Below, piece after piece: positions 8,201 to 12,634 of a stretch of 12,634 nt of DNA (positions within the stretch are counted from its first letter, which is position 1; each line of letters opens with the position of its first letter). Where the stretch lies: assembly GCA_028291845.1 (NCBI GenBank), contig JAQGNM010000340.1, positions 1 to 12,634 on the forward strand. Reading direction: 5' to 3'. This DNA comes from Massilia sp. (lineage in GTDB: Bacteria; Pseudomonadota; Gammaproteobacteria; Burkholderiales; Burkholderiaceae_D). The notes beneath the pieces are model-generated. The model did not search any database. It was not told the origin of the DNA and saw only the letters and a list, made by a program, of their open reading frames with translations. A program made the translations under genes and the position numbers.

Positions 8201-8644
8201 GGCGACGTGCTGTTCTACGGCGATAGCGCCACCAGCCATGTCAACGAGCAGAAGTTCTGGGACGTGGTCAATGCCAACAAGGTGCTGCAGCGTTCCGCTG
8301 GCGGCGTGGTCGGTCGTAACACCGACTTCGCACCATGGACCAACAGCATCGACCTGCGCGTCAGCCAGGAAATTCCAGGTATGTTTGCCCGCAACAAGGC
8401 AAGCTTCACCCTGGATATCCTCAACTTCGGCAACCTGCTGAACAAGAAATGGGGCCGTATCAACGAAGTCGGCTTCCAGTCCAACGGCGGTCTGGCACGC
8501 AGCTTTGTCGACTACGTCGGTACCGATGCAGCCACCGGCAAGTACATCTACGCCGTCCGTCCGCAAGTGGAAAGCTACGACGTCCGTCAGGCCAAGGGCG
8601 AATCGCAGTGGGCCGTGCAAGCAACCTTCAAGTACGACTTCTAA
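5225..8644 (+). CDS. Oar-like TonB-dependent outer membrane receptor
   Basis: This 1139-residue outer-membrane transporter takes up an unknown substrate using TonB energy. A signal peptide (about residues 1-28, ending APAFAQ) is followed by a carboxypeptidase-regulatory-like beta-sandwich domain at about 32-115 (AIAGRISGADGKPAAGATV, then TTDAEGRYNARGL), a TonB-box-like QTVTVTG at 118-124, a plug domain at about 130-260 (QNSRYNTLTIDGVAVND, NINAVTKSGTNDWKGG) and a long beta-barrel ending in the terminal Phe of FKYDF. This architecture matches the Oar/OmpA-related receptor group, not the siderophore type. ATG 5225 is chosen over GTG 5186 because it follows GGGGT by 6 bases and directly begins the signal peptide. 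Codons are strongly biased to AAC, AAG, TTC and ACC, which suggests high expression (an impression, not computed). It lies alone between a structured leader and a strong terminator. Its place among purine genes suggests a nucleoside, nucleotide or nucleic-acid fragment as substrate, which is inference. Confidence 0.93.
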   Translation: MIIHKRIQLTKMALALSIALATAPAFAQNTTSAIAGRISGADGKPAAGATVQIVHNESGSVSTVTTDAEGRYNARGLRTGGPFTITITKNGISEKRTDVYTQLAETAAVDATLGAQVQTVTVTGSANRSEKFSRNTMGSGTSIGATELATQASINRNLQDYARADPRVSQTDKERGEISVAGQNSRYNTLTIDGVAVNDTFGLEASGSPTSRQPISIEAIQSVQVNVANYDVTQKGYTGANINAVTKSGTNDWKGGVYYVTRDDRLVGDRYNATADTYTAAPAFEENTKGGYVSGPLIQDKLFLFALVEETKSSRSAPEFGQLGSSAGTTVAITQSSIDSARNIAQTRYNTDIGTTAVPAGNKFVSREQMLKVDYNINDNHRASVRYAKTSQADPIYTGFSSTGVGLSSQFYNQGKSIETIVGQVLSDWTPNFSTEFKYSTRDYDSVPTNTVRTPAISLQFSGPLPAGAPAGLPVGNRFINFGTESSRHLNVLRTDTRDIYLGGTYTAGDHEIKFGGDNTRNTIYNAFLQNINGNYTFGCRDDVSYASFASTGFTCARGTTAQIEAAVLENFSRGRPLSYTLQQAVAGGTLDNAVAKFTLKNTGLFLQDTWNVSKALTITGGVRIDYNDVDGRPLRNSAAAAPLVAGNPATGVRQSGGFGYDNTQTIDGTKLVQPRVGFNLKLPTERTMQVRGGVGLFQGASAAVWMSNPFSNPGVASRIINCSGTGATKCPTTDNTFSINPDAQPNVAGATPAANVDFLDPSFRQPSVWKANIAFDTELPWYGVVFSAEYLKTKNKDAIYYENLNLGAPTRIGTDGRNLYYNAGGYQASCYTAANGTVTITSNCVTSKALSNLSYGNVMLAKDTSLGEANVGTISFSRPLTRGFGWSVAATKTTSTEVSSLTSSVSTSNWNGRSVFNPNENIATNSSYLVKDRINALVNFQKKFFGTYNTRFGMFYEGRSGKPYSWTVNNDLNGDGLGGNDRMYIPRAFGSGDVLFYGDSATSHVNEQKFWDVVNANKVLQRSAGGVVGRNTDFAPWTNSIDLRVSQEIPGMFARNKASFTLDILNFGNLLNKKWGRINEVGFQSNGGLARSFVDYVGTDAATGKYIYAVRPQVESYDVRQAKGESQWAVQATFKYDF

Positions 8645-8668
8645 TTTCGTAGTCGCTTGATGAACCGA

Positions 8669-8697
8669 GGGGCTGGTGGCGACACCAGCCCCTTTTT
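8669..8697 (+). terminator. Rho-independent terminator of the receptor gene
   Basis: GGGGCTGGTG (8669-8678) and CACCAGCCCC (8683-8692) form a perfect 10-bp stem closed by a GCGA tetraloop, followed directly by five T (8693-8697). It starts 24 bases after the receptor stop. This is a textbook intrinsic terminator. Confidence 0.95.
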
Positions 8698-8741
8698 CAA
8701 TGGGCGAAGCACCGCATCGAGCTGCGTGCGGCTGCCCGGTT

Positions 8742-8757
8742 CGGCTGGCGCCAGCCG
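8742..8757. promoter_or_regulatory. 16-bp perfect palindrome before the nucleotidase operon
   Basis: CGGCTGGCGCCAGCCG is a perfect palindrome with no spacer, 25 bases before the nucleotidase ATG. With no loop it is a poor RNA hairpin, so a DNA operator is more likely than a terminator. A possible -10 (TATGCT, 8769-8774) sits 11 bases downstream, so the palindrome would cover the -35 region. GC-rich palindromes also arise by chance in such genomes. Confidence 0.4.
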
Positions 8758-8782
8758 GCAAACTTCTTTATGCTTCCAGCTT

Positions 8783-10483
8783 ATGAATAAAACCTATCTC
8801 TCTCTCGCCGCCGCCGCACTCATTGCCGCAGGATGCGCACCGCTTGCGCCCACTGTGGGCGTTGCCCGCGCACCGCTTGAAATCAACCTGGTGGCCCTGA
8901 ACGACTTCCACGGCCACCTCGATTCGAGCAAATTCACCTACAAGAGCGCGTTCGAAGCGTCCGAAAAAACCATCACCGCCGGCGGCATCGACAACCTGGC
9001 CGCCGCCCTGCAAGCCTACCGCAAGGAAGACAAGGATCTGCTGTTCGTCGGCGCCGGCGACCTGGTCGGCGCCAGCCCCGCCATGTCGTCGATGTGGGCC
9101 GACGAGCCCAGCCTGGCCGCCCTGAACATGCTCGGCATGGACTTGTCCTCGGTCGGCAACCACGAATTCGACCAGGGCAAGATGGAGCTGTTGAGAAAGC
9201 AGAAGGGCGGCTGCGCATCGTCCCTGCCGGCCAAGGCTTGCAAGCTCGATCCCGCCTTCAAGGGCGCCGCTTTCACCTACCTGGCCGCCAACGTCACCGA
9301 TGTCGCCAGCGGCCAGCCTTTCATGCCGGCTTACGCCATCCGCGAAGTCAAGGGCGTCAAGATCGCCTTTATCGGCGCGGTACTGAAAGACACGGCGTCC
9401 GTCGTCACCGCTTCCGGCATCGCCGGCCTGTCCTTCGGCGACGAGGCCGAAGCGATCAACAAGGCCGCCGCCGATGCACGCCGCGAGGGCGCCACCGCCT
9501 TTGTCGTGCTGATTCACGAAGGCGGCAATACCCCGGAGGCGTTCGACCAGGCCGAGTGCAGCCAGTTGAAAGGCCCGATCGTCGGCATCGCCCGCAGGCT
9601 CGACCCGGCCATCCGCCTGATCGTCTCCGGCCACACCCACAAGGGTTTCCAGTGCAAGGTGGAAGGGCGCACCGTCACCCAGGCGCAGATGGGCGGCCAC
9701 GTGCTCACCCGCATCAAGCTGTCGGTCGATGCCGCCAGCGGCGCCGTGCAGGACGTCAAGGTGCGCAATGTGCCGGTGGTGGCGGGCCAGTATCCGGCCG
9801 ACCCGAAAGTGGCCGATTACCTCGCCGCCATCAAGGCGCGCAGCCGCGACGCGCTGGCGCGGCCGGTGGCGCGCGTGGCCAGCCGCAGCGTCAACCGCAA
9901 GCTCAATCCGGCCGGCGAATCGGCGCTGGGCAGCCTGGTTGCCGATGCCGTCGTCGAAGCCACCCGCGCCGAAGGCGTGCAGGTCGGCTTCATGAATGTG
10001 GGCGGCCTGCGCGCCGATTTCGAGGTCGGCGCCGACCTGGTGGCCACCTTTGGCCAGGCCCAGGTGGTGCTGCCGTTTTCCAATACCCTGGTGGTGATGG
10101 ACATGACGGGCGCGCAGATCCGCGGCCTGCTCGAGCAGCAGTTCAAGCGCCCGGGCGACGACCATCCGGCCATGCTGCAGGTGTCGAGCAGCTTGCGCTA
10201 CCGTTGGGACAACAAGCGCCCGGCCGGCGCCAAGGTGGTGCCGGACAGCATCTTCATCAACGGCGCGCCATTGATCGATACGTCAACGTATCGTGTGGTG
10301 GCGAATAATTTTCTTGCCGAAGGCGCCGATGGTTTCCCCATGTTCGCCCAGGCCACCAACAAGCGCGATACCAACATCGTCGATCTCGACGCCTTCGTCG
10401 GCTTGCTGGCCAAGCGTGAGAAAGCACTGAACCCGCCCGCCGCCGCCGTCACCACGGCGCCGCGCATCGAACGTCTGAACTAA
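8783..10483 (+). CDS. 5'-nucleotidase / metallophosphatase lipoprotein (UshA-like)
   Basis: This two-domain, metal-dependent enzyme of the UshA/5'-nucleotidase family removes phosphate from nucleotides outside the cytoplasm, giving nucleosides. The catalytic domain carries Asp41 and His43 (LNDFHGH), Asp93 (GAGDLVGAS), Asn126 and His127 (VGNHEFDQG), His245 (LIHEGG), and His284 and His286 (SGHTHKG). The substrate-binding C-terminal domain (about 360-540) has NVGGLR at 405-410, LPFSNTLVVMDMTG at about 430-443 and EGADGF at 513-518. ATG 8783 is preferred to the in-frame ATG 8657, which precedes the receptor terminator. From 8783 the protein starts with a short hydrophobic stretch ending LIAAGC, a probable lipobox with Cys18 as the lipidated residue. 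The start lacks a clear ribosome site. The 566-residue length is normal. It is followed 12 bases later by the nuclease gene. Closely related cyclic-nucleotide 2'-phosphodiesterases (CpdB type) are the main alternative. Confidence 0.92.
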   Translation: MNKTYLSLAAAALIAAGCAPLAPTVGVARAPLEINLVALNDFHGHLDSSKFTYKSAFEASEKTITAGGIDNLAAALQAYRKEDKDLLFVGAGDLVGASPAMSSMWADEPSLAALNMLGMDLSSVGNHEFDQGKMELLRKQKGGCASSLPAKACKLDPAFKGAAFTYLAANVTDVASGQPFMPAYAIREVKGVKIAFIGAVLKDTASVVTASGIAGLSFGDEAEAINKAAADARREGATAFVVLIHEGGNTPEAFDQAECSQLKGPIVGIARRLDPAIRLIVSGHTHKGFQCKVEGRTVTQAQMGGHVLTRIKLSVDAASGAVQDVKVRNVPVVAGQYPADPKVADYLAAIKARSRDALARPVARVASRSVNRKLNPAGESALGSLVADAVVEATRAEGVQVGFMNVGGLRADFEVGADLVATFGQAQVVLPFSNTLVVMDMTGAQIRGLLEQQFKRPGDDHPAMLQVSSSLRYRWDNKRPAGAKVVPDSIFINGAPLIDTSTYRVVANNFLAEGADGFPMFAQATNKRDTNIVDLDAFVGLLAKREKALNPPAAAVTTAPRIERLN

Positions 10484-10495
10484 GGAACCAATAAA

Positions 10496-11551
10496 ATGAA
10501 AAAACTCGTTTGTGCAGCTGCCCTGGCCGGCGCATTCATCTCGGCCGACGCGCTCGCCTGGGGCAACGACGGCCACCGCGTGGTCGGCGCAATCGCCGAC
10601 AAGCTGATCAAGGGCACGGCTGCCGAAAAGCAGGTCGCCGCGCTGCTGCTGCCGGGCGAAAGCCTGGAATCGATCGCCAACTGGGCCGACTGCGTGAAGG
10701 GCACCTATTGCGGCCCGCCGACGCCCGAAATGACCGGCTACGTCGCCGCCAACCCGAAGGCCAGCGAATACCACTACACCGACGTGCCGTTCCAGAAGGA
10801 GCACTACCATGACGGCGACGTCGGCACCTCGCCCGAAGACATCGTGCAAACGCTGAAACAGGCCATCGCCGTCCTGCAGGGCAAGGACGGCGCCGCCGTC
10901 AACCCGCACGGTTTTACCAAGCGCCAGGCGCTGCTGCTGGTGACGCACATGACCGGCGACATCCACCAGCCGCTGCACGTGGGTGCCGCGTTCGTCGCGG
11001 CCGACGGCAAGTTCGTGGTGCCCAATAAGCAGTCCGAAGTCGACGCGGTGGCGATTTTCGACTCGCGCGGCGGCAACAATTTCTTGATGGATGACGACAA
11101 GGTGGCGGCCATGGGCGCCACCCAGATTCCCGGCGAAAATCCAAAGCCGCGCGAAGGGGTGCCGAAAGCACTGACAAAACCGTTCCACTCGTACTGGGAC
11201 AGCACCTCGGTCGATTACGCCATGCGCAGGTCCAGCACGCGCACGCCTGAAAAATTCGCGCAGTACGCCATCGACAGCAAGACGCCGGTGGTGGTCAACA
11301 GCGGCGACGTCGCCACCTGGCCTTACCAGTGGGCCGACGATTCGCTGGTCGCCGCCAAGGCAGCCTACGCCGACGTCACCATCGGACCGCCGCAAAAGCA
11401 GACCAGCAAGAAGGGCGAGGTGTACTACAACTGGAATCTGGAAGTGCCGGCCAACTATCCGGTGCCCAGTTCCGCGCTGGCGCGAACCCAGCTGATCAAG
11501 GGTGGCTACCACCTGGCCGCCGTCCTGCAAGCGATCTGGCCGAACAAATGA
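10496..11551 (+). CDS. Exported S1/P1-family nuclease
   Basis: This trizinc nuclease cleaves single-stranded RNA and DNA and often has 3'-nucleotidase activity, giving 5'-nucleotides for the upstream 5'-nucleotidase. Signal-peptide cleavage after ADALA would leave Trp22 as the mature N-terminus, as needed because the N-terminal Trp binds zinc in this family. The other ligands follow with P1 nuclease spacing: His27 (mature residue 6), Asp65 (NWADCVK), His93 (EYHYTD), His151, Asp155 and His161 (HMTGDIHQPLHVG), and His231 with Asp235 (HSYWD). Total length is 351, longer than the roughly 270 of P1 nuclease. About 47 extra residues lie between His161 and His231. The start follows an AAGGA site (10482-10486) that overlaps the nucleotidase stop, so the two are one transcript. 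Its own stop overlaps the next start (ATGA). Confidence 0.95.
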   Translation: MKKLVCAAALAGAFISADALAWGNDGHRVVGAIADKLIKGTAAEKQVAALLLPGESLESIANWADCVKGTYCGPPTPEMTGYVAANPKASEYHYTDVPFQKEHYHDGDVGTSPEDIVQTLKQAIAVLQGKDGAAVNPHGFTKRQALLLVTHMTGDIHQPLHVGAAFVAADGKFVVPNKQSEVDAVAIFDSRGGNNFLMDDDKVAAMGATQIPGENPKPREGVPKALTKPFHSYWDSTSVDYAMRRSSTRTPEKFAQYAIDSKTPVVVNSGDVATWPYQWADDSLVAAKAAYADVTIGPPQKQTSKKGEVYYNWNLEVPANYPVPSSALARTQLIKGGYHLAAVLQAIWPNK

Positions 11552-12366
11552 AGGCCCTGATCGGCGTTGCCGTGAGCGTGTTTGCCTTGCCGGCGTTTGC
11601 CCAGGAAGCCCAGCCATTGTGGGAAGCCGGCGTGGCAGCCTTCGGCGTCTCCACCCCGGCCTATCCGGGGTCTTCCGACCGCTCCTCGCGCGTGCTGCCG
11701 CTGCCGTTCCTGCTGTACCGCGGCGAGGTGCTGCGGGCCGACCAGGGTGGTGTCGGCGCGCGCCTGTTCAGGAGCGAGCGGGTCGAATTCGACATCGGCT
11801 TCTCGGGCGCCTTGCCGGCCGACTCGGACGACGTCGCCGCCAGGGCCGGCATGCCGGACCTGAACACCCTGTTCGAGTTCGGCCCGCGCGTAAAAATCCT
11901 GCTGGCCAATCCGACCCCGACCAGCCGCCTGCGCCTGGAGCTGCCGCTGCGCGCGGTGATGGAAATCGAGGGTGGCGTGCGTCGCCAGGGCACCACCTTC
12001 GAGCCGAAGCTGTCGTACGAAATGCGCGGCGCCGACCCGCGCTGGGGCTACGATTTTTCCGCCGCCGCGGTGTTCGGCGACAAGCGCATCAGCCGCTATT
12101 TTTACGAAGTGGCGCCGCAGTATGCCACTGCCGGCCGGCCTGCCTATCAAGCCGACGCCGGCCTGTTGCTGACCCGCTTGGGCGTCTCGGCCACGTATAA
12201 ATTCAACCAGGACGTGCGGGTGTTCGGTTTTGTGCGCGAGGAGAGCTATCGCGGCGCGGCCAATGAGGACAGTCCCTTGATGAAGAAGCGCAGCGGCGCG
12301 TCGGTGGGGCTGGGGTTTACGTGGACGCTGGGGCGTTCGGCGACACTGGCCAAATCGGCTCAGTAA
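11548..12366 (+). CDS. MipA/OmpV family outer membrane protein
   Basis: This is a predicted outer-membrane beta-barrel of the MipA/OmpV family, 272 residues. E. coli MipA bridges the murein enzymes MltA and PBP1B, but many family members have no known role. A signal peptide ends at PAFAQ (residue 19). Family hallmarks follow: PAYPGS at 38-43, PLPFLLYRGE at about 51-60, FEFGPRV at 109-115, the APQYATAGRPAYQADAG stretch near 189-205, and EDSPLMKKR at about 240-248. The barrel strand VGLGFTWTL near the end is followed by about 10 extra residues (to KSAQ) in place of the usual C-terminal aromatic. ATG 11548 overlaps the nuclease stop in ATGA, giving translational coupling and a good signal peptide, so upstream in-frame codons are ignored. 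The coupling suggests a shared job with the nuclease or nucleotidase, which is inference. Confidence 0.9.
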   Translation: MKALIGVAVSVFALPAFAQEAQPLWEAGVAAFGVSTPAYPGSSDRSSRVLPLPFLLYRGEVLRADQGGVGARLFRSERVEFDIGFSGALPADSDDVAARAGMPDLNTLFEFGPRVKILLANPTPTSRLRLELPLRAVMEIEGGVRRQGTTFEPKLSYEMRGADPRWGYDFSAAAVFGDKRISRYFYEVAPQYATAGRPAYQADAGLLLTRLGVSATYKFNQDVRVFGFVREESYRGAANEDSPLMKKRSGASVGLGFTWTLGRSATLAKSAQ

Positions 12367-12369
12367 GCT

Positions 12370-12405
12370 AAAAAAAACGGCGCCTCGCGAGGCGCCGTTT
12401 TTTTT
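12370..12405. terminator. Bidirectional Rho-independent terminator between convergent genes
   Basis: CGGCGCCT (12378-12385) and AGGCGCCG (12390-12397) form a perfect stem with a CGCG loop. Eight A (12370-12377) precede it and eight T (12398-12405) follow, so the whole 36 bases are symmetrical and work on both strands. It ends the nucleotidase-nuclease-mipA transcript and the opposing permease transcript. Confidence 0.97.
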
Positions 12406-12417
12406 CGTCGGTCTCGG

Positions 12418-12634
12418 TTATCGCGACTTCACGAACGGCTTGCCGATCGCTTTCGGCGCCACCGATTTGGCCATCAAGCCGGCCAGCACGATCACCGTGA
12501 CCACATACGGAATCATCTGGATCAGCGAGCCGGGGAGGCGGCCCACGCCGGGTAAATCGACGCCTTCCATCTGGATCTGCACGGCGCTGAAAAAGCCGAA
12601 CATGATGCAGCCGAGCGCCGTGTAGAGCGGGCTC
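12418..12634 (-). CDS. ABC transporter permease, nucleoside-type (C-terminal part, 5' end outside window)
   Basis: The minus-strand frame is open from the window end to a TAA at 12420-12418, giving 72 residues of the C-terminus of an inner-membrane permease. It reads SPLYTALGCIMFGFFSAVQIQ, then GVGRLPGSLIQMIPYVVTVIVLAGLM and ends IGKPFVKSR. The pattern, with an F-F-xAxQIQ segment, a QMIPY motif, a final hydrophobic helix and GKPF near the end, matches the second permease of BmpA-dependent nucleoside uptake systems (NupABC/YufPQ type) from memory. The internal ATG at 12603 is not a start, since the matching sequence continues upstream. These transporters are often encoded near xdh and guaD genes in Burkholderiales. 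It faces the purine genes across the shared terminator, and its likely partners (a second permease, an ATPase and a binding protein) would lie beyond the window. The exact substrate is not shown by this fragment. Confidence 0.85.
   Translation of the reverse strand, partial: SPLYTALGCIMFGFFSAVQIQMEGVDLPGVGRLPGSLIQMIPYVVTVIVLAGLMAKSVAPKAIGKPFVKSR

Noticed and set aside
6230..8761. A very long open frame on the minus strand opposite the TonB-dependent receptor
   Set aside because: It has no recognisable domain, and its composition (Val, Ala, Gly, Arg, Asp rich) is that of a frame opposite a GC-rich gene. The plus-strand receptor explains the stretch fully.
8657..8782. Upstream in-frame ATG for the nucleotidase
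   Set aside because: It would place the start before the receptor terminator and put 42 unrelated residues ahead of a good lipoprotein signal.

Overview
The window is GC-rich, densely coded bacterial DNA. Several codon-level and family-level features point to a betaproteobacterium of the Burkholderiales, probably Oxalobacteraceae (Massilia, Duganella or Janthinobacterium type): an xdhB-xdhC-guaD cluster next to a nucleoside-type ABC transporter, an Oar-like TonB-dependent receptor, and a MipA/OmpV protein. The taxon is an inference from gene style, not from a marker gene. No rRNA, tRNA, insertion sequence, CRISPR array or phage gene was seen.

Layout. Positions 1-3111 hold a tight plus-strand cytoplasmic purine module: the 3' end of xdhB (xanthine dehydrogenase molybdenum subunit), xdhC (molybdenum cofactor insertion, ATGA overlap with xdhB) and guaD (guanine deaminase, 13 bases later). 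Positions 3194-4696 encode an exported adenosine-deaminase-family enzyme. A 528-base non-coding stretch (4697-5224) follows, unusually rich in inverted repeats. It includes a three-stem element at 5056-5140 with a perfect 13-bp outer stem. It leads into a 1139-residue Oar-type TonB-dependent receptor (5225-8644) closed by a strong terminator. Next is a plus-strand operon: a lipoprotein 5'-nucleotidase (8783-10483), an S1/P1 nuclease (10496-11551) and a MipA/OmpV outer-membrane protein (11548-12366). A symmetrical terminator (12370-12405) separates this operon from a convergent minus-strand gene whose 3' end is the C-terminus of a nucleoside-type ABC permease.

How it fits together. Every enzyme with a predictable function belongs to one salvage and catabolic route split between compartments. 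Outside the cytoplasm, the S1/P1 nuclease cuts nucleic acid to nucleotides, the 5'-nucleotidase makes nucleosides, and the exported deaminase turns adenosine into inosine. The TonB-dependent receptor and MipA protein are candidates for the outer-membrane step, and the ABC permease for inner-membrane uptake. Inside, guanine deaminase gives xanthine and xanthine dehydrogenase, matured by XdhC, oxidises hypoxanthine and xanthine to urate. A nucleoside phosphorylase or hydrolase and the urate-degrading genes are not in the window. The receptor's substrate and the function of the structured leader are the main unknowns.
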